Of a DNA stretch of 64,000 nucleotides, positions 39,716-47,771 are shown piece by piece; within the stretch, counting starts at the first letter, position 1; each line of letters starts with the position of its first letter. Under the pieces are notes generated by a model that was given only the letters and a program-made list of their open reading frames with translations, was not told where the DNA came from and searched no databases. This stretch comes from Paenibacillus rigui. GTDB taxonomy: Bacteria; Bacillota; Bacilli; Paenibacillales; NBRC-103111. The stretch spans positions 118,790 through 182,789 of the forward strand of contig NZ_NMQW01000027.1 of the NCBI RefSeq assembly GCF_002234615.1, written 5' to 3'. Both the position numbers and the translations under genes were made by a program.

Positions 39716-41002
39716 ATGCAAGCAATTCCGTATCCTCACGTTAAAGAAACATTGTATGTGGAGCAGCTGCCGAACGGATTATCTGTGTTTGTGCTGCCCA
39801 AGGAAGGGTTCCAAAAAACGTACGCTACATTTTCCACCAAATACGGCTCCATCGATAACCACTTTCAAGTGGAAGGCGGCTCCAAATCAAAAGTCCCGGA
39901 TGGGATCGCTCACTTTTTGGAGCATAAAATGTTTGAAGAGCCTACTGGAGACATATTTGCCGTTTTTGCTTCCCAAGGCGCTTCGGCTAATGCATTTACA
40001 AGCTTTGACCGCACGGCTTATTTGTTCTCCGCTACGGAGCATATTCATGATAATTTAACGACGCTGCTTAACTTTGTTCAAAATCCTTACTTTACGGATG
40101 AAAATGTAGAAAAGGAAAAAGGGATTATCGGCCAGGAAATAAAGATGTACCAGGATAACCCGGATTGGCGGTCTTACTTCGGGCTAATTGAAACGATGTA
40201 CCACACTCATCCGGTTCATATCGATATCGCCGGTACGGTCGAGTCCATCTCCCATATTACGAAAGAATTGCTGTATGATTGTTATCACACCTTTTACCAT
40301 CCGAGCAATATGAGTCTTTTTGTCGTTGGCGGTGTAAATCCCGAAGAAATTATCGAGCTGGTTCGAGCCAATCAAGCATCGAAGGATTATAAGTCTCAAG
40401 GCAAGATTCTTCGGTATTTTGATCAGGAGCCATCGCAGGTGAAGCAAAAAGAAAAGGTAACGGTGCTGCCTGTTTCCTTGCCTAAATGCTTGTTCGGCTG
40501 CAAGGAGCCCGAGCAAAAGGACGTAGGTAAAGATATGCTGAAGCGGGAGCTCACCATGAGAGTTCTGTTGGATATTTTGGTCAGCCCAAGTTCCGCGATT
40601 TACCAGAAGCTGTACGATGAGGAGCTTATTTCGGATAATTTCGGCAGTGAGTACAATATTGCGGAAAACTATGCTTTCTCCGTTATTGGCGGAGATACGA
40701 AGGATCCCGAGAAGCTTATCGCCCGCGTGCAAGAGGAAATTGACAAGGTGAAGGCGCAGGGAGTTCATGCTGCTGATTTTGAACGGAGCCGTAAAAAGAA
40801 AATCGGCGGTTTCATGCGGCAATTAAACTCACCTGAATCGATTGCAAACGAATTTACCAAATATCGTTTCAAAAATATCGACTTGTTCGATATTTTACCG
40901 GTATATGAGCAAATGACGCTGGAAGACGTGAATGAGCGGCTGCGTCAGCATTTTGACTGGAATCAATTGGCGGTTTCCATTGTAAGAAGTGAGCGAAAAT
41001 GA
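39716..41002 (+). CDS. ymfH: M16 family zinc peptidase (YmfH type)
   Basis: A 428-residue M16 protease with the zinc motif HFLEH at residues 66-70, followed by GASANAFTSFDRTAYLFSA and the Glu in EKEKGIIGQEI. The substrate is not known. It probably acts with YmfF encoded just upstream. ATG at 39716 follows GGGAGGAGAG. Its stop overlaps ymfI. Confidence 0.92.
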   Translation: MQAIPYPHVKETLYVEQLPNGLSVFVLPKEGFQKTYATFSTKYGSIDNHFQVEGGSKSKVPDGIAHFLEHKMFEEPTGDIFAVFASQGASANAFTSFDRTAYLFSATEHIHDNLTTLLNFVQNPYFTDENVEKEKGIIGQEIKMYQDNPDWRSYFGLIETMYHTHPVHIDIAGTVESISHITKELLYDCYHTFYHPSNMSLFVVGGVNPEEIIELVRANQASKDYKSQGKILRYFDQEPSQVKQKEKVTVLPVSLPKCLFGCKEPEQKDVGKDMLKRELTMRVLLDILVSPSSAIYQKLYDEELISDNFGSEYNIAENYAFSVIGGDTKDPEKLIARVQEEIDKVKAQGVHAADFERSRKKKIGGFMRQLNSPESIANEFTKYRFKNIDLFDILPVYEQMTLEDVNERLRQHFDWNQLAVSIVRSERK

Positions 41003-41763
41003 GTGTTTCTCCGTCACATAAGCCTTTCACCGAACAAACGGTATTAATTACCGGAGCAAGCCGCGGCATTGGTGCAGCGATCGCTGAACGTTTCTCCTCT
41101 GTAGGTATGAATGTTGTCATTCATTACTTGCAATCCCATGAAGCGGCTAATGAGGTGGCCAGAAGCTGCATGAGGCACGGTGCCAACGTGTTGACAGCGA
41201 CCGCTGACTTGCGAAGCAAAGAGCAGATTTTACGGCTTCAGGAGAAGCTGGAGCATCATAATATGGTACCGGATATTCTCGTCAACAATGCGGGAATCGC
41301 CCATTACGGCCTTTTGACCGATGTGTCCGAGCAATTGTGGGACGATGTTATGAATGTCAATCTCAAGGGTACTTTTTTGACGACTCAACAGTTTATGCTT
41401 CCTATGATATCCCAGAAATATGGGAGAATCATCAATGTTTCGTCCATTTGGGGCATCTCCGGTGCCTCTTGTGAAGTGGTTTATTCTACGGCAAAAGGCG
41501 GGATGAACGCCTTTACCAAGGCGCTGGCTAAAGAGCTGGCGCCTTCGGGTGTGACGGTGAATGCCGTTGCCCCCGGAGCTGTGGAAACCTTGATGCTATC
41601 CAATTTTGACGCGGAAGAGAAGGCGGCCATTGCGAATGAAATCCCTATCGGCCGGTTTGGGCACCCCAATGAAATTGCCTCATTAGTTTATTTTTTAGCG
41701 CTTCCAGAATCCGGCTACATTACCGGCCAAATTATAAGTCCAAACGGCGGTTGGCTTACCTGA
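40999..41763 (+). CDS. ymfI: SDR-family oxidoreductase (YmfI, FabG-like)
   Basis: A short-chain dehydrogenase with the NAD(P) motif TGASRGIG at 18-25, NNAG near 98, and the catalytic pair YSTAK near 157-161 with Ser in the NVSSIWG block. It is 254 residues and has FabG similarity, but its substrate cannot be read from sequence. Its ATGA overlap with ymfH ties it to the ymfF-ymfH operon. Confidence 0.9.
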   Translation: MSVSPSHKPFTEQTVLITGASRGIGAAIAERFSSVGMNVVIHYLQSHEAANEVARSCMRHGANVLTATADLRSKEQILRLQEKLEHHNMVPDILVNNAGIAHYGLLTDVSEQLWDDVMNVNLKGTFLTTQQFMLPMISQKYGRIINVSSIWGISGASCEVVYSTAKGGMNAFTKALAKELAPSGVTVNAVAPGAVETLMLSNFDAEEKAAIANEIPIGRFGHPNEIASLVYFLALPESGYITGQIISPNGGWLT

Positions 41764-41837
41764 TGAACCGTATATTCCTCCTCCATATTGCGAACATTAG
41801 TATTTGTAGTGATACTTCATCTAAGGAGGATGACAGC

Positions 41838-42092
41838 ATGGCAACCGTATTAAAGGCGTTTGACAAATGGAAAGAGTTTTTGAACGACCGTGTTGAGCAA
41901 GCTCACAAGGCTGGAATGAATGACGACACTATCAAGAATCTGGCAGTGCAAATCGGTGATTTTCTGGCTAACAAGGTAGACCCGGAAAACAGCGAAGAGC
42001 GCATTCTCAAAAGCTTATGGGACGTCGCAGACGAAACCGAACGTAAAACCATTGCAGGTCTCATGGTCAAACTGGTAACCCCAGGAAAATAA
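41838..42092 (+). CDS. ymfJ: DUF3243 protein (YmfJ)
   Basis: An 84-residue helical protein of the YmfJ/DUF3243 family, with unknown function, found in the same place in B. subtilis. The frame is open upstream to 41751, but AAGGAGG at 41823-41829 fixes ATG at 41838. Conserved-looking parts are WKEFLNDRV and LWDVADETERKTIAGLMVKLV. A terminator follows. Confidence 0.87.
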   Translation: MATVLKAFDKWKEFLNDRVEQAHKAGMNDDTIKNLAVQIGDFLANKVDPENSEERILKSLWDVADETERKTIAGLMVKLVTPGK

Positions 42093-42108
42093 CGAACAAT
42101 TCCTTATT

Positions 42109-42137
42109 AGCCTCCTTCATTAGGAGGCTTTTCCTTG
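42109..42137 (+). terminator. Terminator after ymfJ
   Basis: AGCCTCCT TCATT AGGAGGCT, then TTTCC TTGCTTTT. Confidence 0.82.
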
Positions 42138-42213
42138 CTTTTCATGGTATACTGAAAAAAGTATGTTTTCACCTAGAACTATTTAATGGTTAAGAAAGGC
42201 GGCTCGTATTGGA

Positions 42214-43059
42214 TTGAGTACATTAAGATGGACAAGATGGCTGATGCTGACAATTAGTTTGATGCTGCTATTAAGCGGCTGCGGTAAAAATATCCCCGCA
42301 ATGGATCCGGCACTTTTACAAAGTAAATTATCCGTACTTCTCATTTCCAAACCTAATTTACCGGAGAATACTCGCACTACTTTCGCTAAAACATTGTTGT
42401 CCTGGAGAGACAATGAGAAAATTTCATATGAGTGGATACCCGATGTATCAACACTGCAGGAGCAGCATATCAATAAAATCAAATCGACGGCTTATGATTA
42501 CATAATCGTGGTGGGCAGTGAGCTTACTGTGCAGGCACAACCTTATGCAGCACAAATTCCCGATAAAAAATGGGTTTTACTTGATGATTCGATATCTGGC
42601 ACTAACACACCGGTGCTGCAGGACAAACAGACGTTATGGAAGCAAACGGGAGCAAACTTCATGCAGCAGCAGTGGGATGACTGGGTAAGACAGGAACAAA
42701 ACCAGGGCAAAATAATCGAGTGGGTTACTACCAATAACCGGGCGATCCCTTCGACATGGGCACCTTCTGAAGAAGCGGAATATATATCGTATTCGGATGC
42801 GGACGGATGGTATGCGCCCTTCCAGACACTGGTCAGACAGCATGGTCCGAATTGGATAGCAATCTATAGTCCTGTCGATGCTACCTTGCTGCAGCGAATG
42901 AAGAATCTACAGGTTCCGATCATGAATATGTCAACAACTGCCATTGCTTTGAATTGGGATGTTGTCTTCGCCGGACTGCTGGATCAGATGAAAAAGCAGC
43001 AATGGACACCGGGACTGCAAAATTACACGACGCAGGAGATCCAGGTAAAAAAGCCATAG
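42214..43059 (+). CDS. Orphan BMP-like lipoprotein
   Basis: The 281-residue protein begins with a type II signal peptide: MSTLRWTRW then LMLTISLMLLLSGC, with a lipobox Cys at position 23, so it should be anchored on the outer face of the membrane. The YDYIIVVGSELTVQAQPYAAQIPDKKWVLLDD stretch resembles the ligand-binding fold of BMP/PnrA-type lipoproteins, but I see no full match, and no ABC transporter lies nearby. It has no counterpart between ymfJ and ymfK in B. subtilis. TTG at 42214 follows GAAAGGCGG at a long spacing. Function unknown. Confidence 0.8.
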   Translation: MSTLRWTRWLMLTISLMLLLSGCGKNIPAMDPALLQSKLSVLLISKPNLPENTRTTFAKTLLSWRDNEKISYEWIPDVSTLQEQHINKIKSTAYDYIIVVGSELTVQAQPYAAQIPDKKWVLLDDSISGTNTPVLQDKQTLWKQTGANFMQQQWDDWVRQEQNQGKIIEWVTTNNRAIPSTWAPSEEAEYISYSDADGWYAPFQTLVRQHGPNWIAIYSPVDATLLQRMKNLQVPIMNMSTTAIALNWDVVFAGLLDQMKKQQWTPGLQNYTTQEIQVKKP

Positions 43060-43171
43060 CAACTTTTTCAATCGTTTCAGGAGGAATTTAGCGAATTTTG
43101 TAGAATATTTTCGTAACAACTTACAAAAATATGAATGAGATGGGCTATTGACATCGATATGAGGTGCGGAA

Positions 43172-43936
43172 ATGGAAACAAAGCAATGGTATATGGAATA
43201 TAGAATTCATAAAAACAGACCCGGTTTGTTGGGGGATGTAGCGTCTCTTATGGGGATGCTGGACATTAATATTGTCACCATTAACGGGGTGGATGACCGT
43301 ACTCGCGGGATGCTTTTACAAACCAATGATGATGAAAAAATTGATTTAATGGGTAAAATGTTAAGAAAAGTGGATAATATAACTATTACGGCTCTTCGGG
43401 AGCCTAAGCTTGTCGATATATTGGCAGTTCGCCATGGACGATATATTGAAAGAGATTCGGATGATCGGAAAACGTTCCGTTTCACACGTGATGAGCTCGG
43501 GCTGCTGGTTGATTTCCTTGGAGAGATTTTCAAGCAGGAGGGCAATCAAGTCATAGGACTGCGCGGGATGCCAAGGGTTGGTAAGACAGAATCCATCATC
43601 GCCGGTAGCGTTTGCTCGAACAAGCGTTGGACTTTCGTATCATCCACATTGTTGCGCCAAACAGTCCGCAGCCAGTTATCAGATGATGAAATGAATCCAA
43701 ACAATGTGTTCATTATCGACGGGATTGTGTCCACGATTCGCTCCAATGAGAAGCATCATGTGCTGCTGCAGGAAATTATGAGCATGCCATCTACTAAAGT
43801 CATCGAGCATCCGGATATTTTTATTCGCGAATCGGAGTATACTTATGATGATTTTAGCTGCATTGTGGAGCTTCGGAATTCACCGGATGAAGAAATTTCG
43901 TATGATTCCTTTATCGGGGGATTCGATGAATATTAA
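43172..43936 (+). CDS. ymfK: DUF3388 protein YmfK (ACT-like N-terminus, P-loop-like motif)
   Basis: A 254-residue protein of the YmfK/DUF3388 family. The N-terminal part (about 1-75, MEYRIHKNRPGLLGDVASLMGML and NIVTINGVDD) looks like an ACT domain. The central GMPRVGKTES (near 132-141) resembles a Walker A loop, and VFIIDGIVS could be a Walker B strand. No known function. ATG at 43172 follows TGAGGTG. It stands before rodZ, as in Bacillus. Confidence 0.85.
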   Translation: METKQWYMEYRIHKNRPGLLGDVASLMGMLDINIVTINGVDDRTRGMLLQTNDDEKIDLMGKMLRKVDNITITALREPKLVDILAVRHGRYIERDSDDRKTFRFTRDELGLLVDFLGEIFKQEGNQVIGLRGMPRVGKTESIIAGSVCSNKRWTFVSSTLLRQTVRSQLSDDEMNPNNVFIIDGIVSTIRSNEKHHVLLQEIMSMPSTKVIEHPDIFIRESEYTYDDFSCIVELRNSPDEEISYDSFIGGFDEY

Positions 43937-43976
43937 TCCATATTCATTTTAATAAACGGAAGAAAGGGGTGAGAAC

Positions 43977-44837
43977 ATGTCCGAACTTGGCCAAATGCTT
44001 CGAAAAGCACGTTTGGAAAGTAAAATTTCTTTAGACGATTTGCAGGAAATGACCAAAATTAGAAAACGCTATTTGGAAGCGATTGAAGACGGCAACTTTA
44101 AGGTGCTGCCCGGAAACTTCTATGTAAGAGCGTTTATTAAAAGCTATGCGGAAGCTGTCGGATTGGATCCGAATGAAGTGCTGCATATGTATCAGAATGT
44201 CATCCCCGCCCCTGAACAGGAGCAGACAGAGCCTATTCGAACCAAGAGGACATCGCGCAATAACGAAAAAATCGGCAAGTGGGCTTCGAATATCATGATG
44301 ATTTCCTTTGTAGTTCTCATCCTGGGAATCATCTACTATTACCTCAACATGAATTACAGCGGCGCACAGCGTGATGTAACAGCGAATGACGAGCCCAAGC
44401 GGGTTACGGATAAAGTAGAGCCCACAACCCCAAGCACGAATACGTATAACAATACTGTTCCTGTAGCTGAAAATAACCAAACGGCTGCCGTTCCTACGCC
44501 TCCGCCGGCACCTAAAGCAGAAGTAAAGCTCGTGAAGAGTCAAGGGGGAACTGATTTTTACTCTGTCTCGAACGCAAGCAAGCTTACAATAGAAATGAAA
44601 GTAACAGGGGATGCTTGCTGGTTTCAGATCGATTCATTAGGACAGAGCAGAGATACGCTCGAGCAAGGAACTTACACTAACGGCAAGTCTCAGAAATGGG
44701 AGCTGGACAACTCGGCATTCATGATTTTTGGACGCTCCAATGCTGTCGAATTGATGGTTAACGGGACCTCTGTTACCGTTGGGGATACACCGAATGCGAA
44801 GCGAATTCAATTCGATCTGCAAAAAAACCAGGGGTGA
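43977..44837 (+). CDS. rodZ: RodZ-family cell-shape protein (YmfM)
   Basis: RodZ links MreB to the cell wall machinery. The 286-residue protein has an N-terminal helix-turn-helix (about 1-72, GQMLRKARLESKISLDDLQEMTKIRKRYLEAIE), a basic stretch, one membrane helix (about 104-124), a Pro/Thr-rich outer linker, and a C-terminal DUF4115 beta domain (about 185-280). ATG at 43977 follows AAAGGGGTGAG. This is the usual place, before pgsA. Confidence 0.9.
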   Translation: MSELGQMLRKARLESKISLDDLQEMTKIRKRYLEAIEDGNFKVLPGNFYVRAFIKSYAEAVGLDPNEVLHMYQNVIPAPEQEQTEPIRTKRTSRNNEKIGKWASNIMMISFVVLILGIIYYYLNMNYSGAQRDVTANDEPKRVTDKVEPTTPSTNTYNNTVPVAENNQTAAVPTPPPAPKAEVKLVKSQGGTDFYSVSNASKLTIEMKVTGDACWFQIDSLGQSRDTLEQGTYTNGKSQKWELDNSAFMIFGRSNAVELMVNGTSVTVGDTPNAKRIQFDLQKNQG

Positions 44838-44899
44838 CGATCGGTCACACTTCTGGCACCAACACGAGTTCATGATCTATTAGAAGGCGGGTTCTTTCC

Positions 44900-45073
44900 A
44901 TGACAGCCAGTTGGATAGTTGTAATTATCGGTGCTGCAGTCAGCTGTTTGGGATGGTATTTATCCCCTCATGCTTGGGGTTACGGTCTATTCGGATTTGG
45001 ACTTGCTCATATCGTTCTTGGGATGATGGATATGTTCCGGTTTGCTTCCGATGAGGAGCCGCAGAGTGAATAG
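44900..45073 (+). CDS. Small membrane protein, 57 residues
   Basis: ATG at 44900 to TAG at 45071-45073 codes for MTASWIVVIIGAAV..., with two hydrophobic helices (about 4-20 and 27-45), a Gly-Trp-rich turn (GWYLSPHAWGYG) and an acidic tail DEEPQSE. The weak site AAGGCGGG precedes the start. It fills the gap between rodZ and its terminator at 45085, which supports it as a real gene at the end of the rodZ transcript. I do not recognise the family. Confidence 0.65.
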   Translation: MTASWIVVIIGAAVSCLGWYLSPHAWGYGLFGFGLAHIVLGMMDMFRFASDEEPQSE

Positions 45074-45084
45074 CACTATGAAAT

Positions 45085-45122
45085 AGGCACCTCGATCGGC
45101 TTTGGCTGGCAGGTGTCTTTTT
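45085..45122 (+). terminator. Terminator after the small membrane protein gene
   Basis: AGGCACCT (45085-45092) pairs with AGGTGTCT (45111-45118), then TTTT. Confidence 0.8.
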
Positions 45123-45130
45123 AGTATAAT
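45102..45130 (+). promoter_or_regulatory. Predicted sigma-A promoter for yajQ
   Basis: TATAAT at 45125-45130, with TTGGCT at 45102-45107 as the -35, 17 bases apart. The -35 lies within the previous terminator hairpin. Confidence 0.6.
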
Positions 45131-45177
45131 GGTATTGGAATTAGTTAAATTTGAATGATGATAGGGGAAATGGAAGG

Positions 45178-45669
45178 ATGAGTTCAGAAAGTTCGTTTGA
45201 CATTGTATCTAAAATGGACATGCAAGAATTAAATAATGCGATGAATCAAGCGGAGAAAGAAATTGCTACCCGTTTTGATTTTAAAAACAGCAAAAGTAAA
45301 ATTACACTCGAAAAGGATGAACTCGTTATTATTTCCGATGATGAGTTCAAGCTGCAAAACGTACTCGATATTTTATATTCCAAAATGACGAAACGAGGCA
45401 TCTCTGTAAAAAACCTTGATCACGGCAAAGTGGAGCCGGCATCCTCCCAGACCGTTAGACAGAAAATTAAGCTCAAGCAGGGCATCGATCAAGATCAAGC
45501 GAAAAAAATCAATATATTGATTCGGGATTCTAAATTGAAGGTGAAGAGTCAGATTCAAGGAGATCAAATCCGGGTGACCGGGAAAAGCAAGGATGATCTC
45601 CAACAAATCATTCAACTGCTTCGCAAGGCGGATCTTCCGCTTGAGCTGCAGTTCCAAAACCTTAAATAG
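45178..45669 (+). CDS. yajQ: YajQ-family nucleotide-binding protein
   Basis: A 163-residue protein of the YajQ/UPF0234 family. It starts MSSESSFDIVSKMDMQELNNAM and has the conserved EIATRFDFKNS and VEPASSQTVRQ segments. Family members bind nucleotides, and some bind cyclic di-GMP; its role in Firmicutes is not settled. The frame reaches back to 45151, but ATG at 45178 follows TGGAAGG and gives the family start. Confidence 0.92.
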   Translation: MSSESSFDIVSKMDMQELNNAMNQAEKEIATRFDFKNSKSKITLEKDELVIISDDEFKLQNVLDILYSKMTKRGISVKNLDHGKVEPASSQTVRQKIKLKQGIDQDQAKKINILIRDSKLKVKSQIQGDQIRVTGKSKDDLQQIIQLLRKADLPLELQFQNLK

Positions 45670-45683
45670 CAGCATTTATGAGA

Positions 45684-45729
45684 TGAACTCTTGGGCGGCA
45701 GAGATATGCTTGCTTAAGGGTTCATTTTT
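45684..45729 (+). terminator. Terminator after yajQ
   Basis: TGAACTCTT (45684-45692) pairs with AAGGGTTCA (45716-45724), then TTTTT. Confidence 0.75.
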
Positions 45730-45757
45730 GACACGTTTCCTTTGCATGGTTTATACT
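45728..45757 (+). promoter_or_regulatory. Sigma-A promoter for rimO
   Basis: TTGACA at 45728-45733 is a perfect -35 and TATACT at 45752-45757 is a good -10, 18 bases apart. It begins where the yajQ terminator ends. Confidence 0.82.
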
Positions 45758-45799
45758 TGTAACTGAATGTAGACAGGCTCGAATATTGGAGGATATTAC

Positions 45800-47128
45800 A
45801 TGACGGAGAAAGTGAAGGTAGTTACGCTCGGCTGCGAGAAGAACCTGGTTGACTCTGAGATTATGTCAGGTTTAATTCATGGGCGCGGCTACGAATTGGT
45901 AAGCGATAAGGAAGATGCTACGGTTATTATAGTCAATACTTGCGGATTTATCGACGCAGCGAAAGAAGAGTCGGTCAATACGATTTTAGATATGGCTGAA
46001 TTAAAACAAACGGCTAATTTAAAAGCTTTGATTGTTTCCGGATGCTTAACACAGCGCTATAAAGAAGAATTGATGAAAGAAATGCCTGAGATTGACGGAA
46101 TTGTCGGCACCGGTGATTTTCACAAAATTAATGAAATTGTTGATGAGGCGTTGGCGGGTAAAAAGCCGATTCTTGTAGGCAATCCGATTTTCAATTATGA
46201 TCAGGCTTTGCCGCGCCGCGTAACGACACCAAGATATACGGCCTACGTAAAAATTGCAGAAGGCTGCGATAATGCCTGTACGTTCTGCAGTATCCCGATC
46301 ATGCGAGGGAAGTTCCGCAGCAGAAGTATGGAATCGATTATTGCTGAAGTGGAGCAGTTGGCGGCTCAAGGTGTACGAGAAATCAGTCTGATCGCTCAAG
46401 ATTCTACGAATTACGGCACCGATTTGTATGATGGGTTTAAGCTGCCGGCTCTTTTGAATAAGGTGAGTGAAGTAGAAGGGATTGAGTGGGTTCGCCTGCA
46501 CTATGCCTACCCTGGATTTTTCACGGATGAATTGATCGATACGATTGCTAGCAACCCTAAAGTGTGCAAATATGTCGACATGCCTCTGCAGCATAGTGAA
46601 GACAGCATTCTGAAGAGAATGAGAAGACCTGGAAGACAGCAGGATGCCAGAGCCTTAATTGAAAAAATTCGCGCCAGAATACCTAACGTTTCCTTGAGAA
46701 CCTCTTTAATTGTAGGTTTTCCTGGCGAAACCGAGCAAGATTTCGAAAATCTCAAGCAGTTTATTCGTGAGGTTGAATTTGACCGCTTGGGCGTGTTTGC
46801 TTATTCTCAGGAGCAGGATACCCCTGCAGCCCGCCTGCCGGATCAAGTGCCGGATGATGTGAAAGAATACCGGGCAAACACCTTAATGGAAATTCAGCGT
46901 GAAATTTCCAATCTTCGCAACGGTCATCGTGTAGGGGAAACCGTAGATGTACTGATTGAGAAATATGACGGTAGAAATGATGTGTATGTTGGACGCTCGC
47001 AATATGACGCTCCCGAAATTGACGGGGAAGTGTTTGTGAAGGGAACTGAGCTCAAGATTGGCGAGGTGACCAAAGTACGGATTACCCATTCCTTTGAATT
47101 CGACCTGTCAGGGGAGGTTGTGGCATGA
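45800..47128 (+). CDS. rimO: Ribosomal protein S12 methylthiotransferase RimO
   Basis: RimO adds a methylthio group to an Asp of S12 using two Fe-S clusters and SAM. The N-terminal MTTase domain has the RimO-type CGFIDAAKEESV (near 49-60) and the Cys at 11 and 82-ish. The radical SAM motif CDNACTFC is near 155. A C-terminal TRAM domain lies at about 378-442. It is 442 residues. The second MTTase in the window is miaB at 58842. The stop overlaps pgsA in ATGA. Confidence 0.94.
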   Translation: MTEKVKVVTLGCEKNLVDSEIMSGLIHGRGYELVSDKEDATVIIVNTCGFIDAAKEESVNTILDMAELKQTANLKALIVSGCLTQRYKEELMKEMPEIDGIVGTGDFHKINEIVDEALAGKKPILVGNPIFNYDQALPRRVTTPRYTAYVKIAEGCDNACTFCSIPIMRGKFRSRSMESIIAEVEQLAAQGVREISLIAQDSTNYGTDLYDGFKLPALLNKVSEVEGIEWVRLHYAYPGFFTDELIDTIASNPKVCKYVDMPLQHSEDSILKRMRRPGRQQDARALIEKIRARIPNVSLRTSLIVGFPGETEQDFENLKQFIREVEFDRLGVFAYSQEQDTPAARLPDQVPDDVKEYRANTLMEIQREISNLRNGHRVGETVDVLIEKYDGRNDVYVGRSQYDAPEIDGEVFVKGTELKIGEVTKVRITHSFEFDLSGEVVA

Positions 47129-47703
47129 ACCTGGCCAACAAAATCACCTTGGCGAGGATTTTCTTAGTGCCGATTATTATGTTTTTCCTGCTGGTGAACC
47201 TGAAGACACCGCATATTCGTATTGAACAATTTACAATTACGTACAACCAAATTGTAGCTGCGCTTATCTTTATTGTGGCTGCCAGCACGGATAGTCTTGA
47301 CGGTTACATTGCCCGCAAGCATAAACTCGTAACCAATTTAGGCAAGCTGCTGGATCCGTTGGCTGATAAATTACTGGTGTCCGCTGTGCTCGTTTCCCTT
47401 GTGGAAATGGGCAAGGTGGATGCTTGGATTGTTATTGTCATTATTAGCCGTGAGTTTGCCATTACCGGTCTACGGCAGATCGCTTTACTGGAGGGACATG
47501 TCGTAGCAGCGAGCAAATGGGGGAAATGGAAAACGGCGACCCAAATTATCGCGATTATTGCGCTGCTTATCAATAATTTCCCGTTTGCCTTCTTAAATTT
47601 CCGGTTTGATCTGTATGCAAGCTGGGCAGCAGCAATCATTACCTTGTACTCAGGCATAGATTATTTTGTGAAAAATAAACATATCGTTACCTTCAATGAA
47701 TAA
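47125..47703 (+). CDS. pgsA: CDP-diacylglycerol-glycerol-3-phosphate 3-phosphatidyltransferase
   Basis: PgsA makes phosphatidylglycerol phosphate from CDP-diacylglycerol, the product of cdsA. It is a membrane protein of 192 residues with the CDP-alcohol phosphotransferase motif DG-x2-AR-x8-G-x3-D-x3-D (residues 55-79, DSLDGYIARKHK...DPLADK). The ATG overlaps rimO by four bases. A terminator follows. Confidence 0.95.
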   Translation: MNLANKITLARIFLVPIIMFFLLVNLKTPHIRIEQFTITYNQIVAALIFIVAASTDSLDGYIARKHKLVTNLGKLLDPLADKLLVSAVLVSLVEMGKVDAWIVIVIISREFAITGLRQIALLEGHVVAASKWGKWKTATQIIAIIALLINNFPFAFLNFRFDLYASWAAAIITLYSGIDYFVKNKHIVTFNE

Positions 47704-47733
47704 AACAGTAGGGATTTTTCCTATTGTTTTTTG
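47704..47733 (+). terminator. Terminator after pgsA
   Basis: AACAGTAGG pairs with CCTATTGTT, followed by TTTTTG. Confidence 0.75.
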
Positions 47734-47771
47734 TTCTTAATTGTTTATGTTAACTGGAGGAGTGACTGAAG

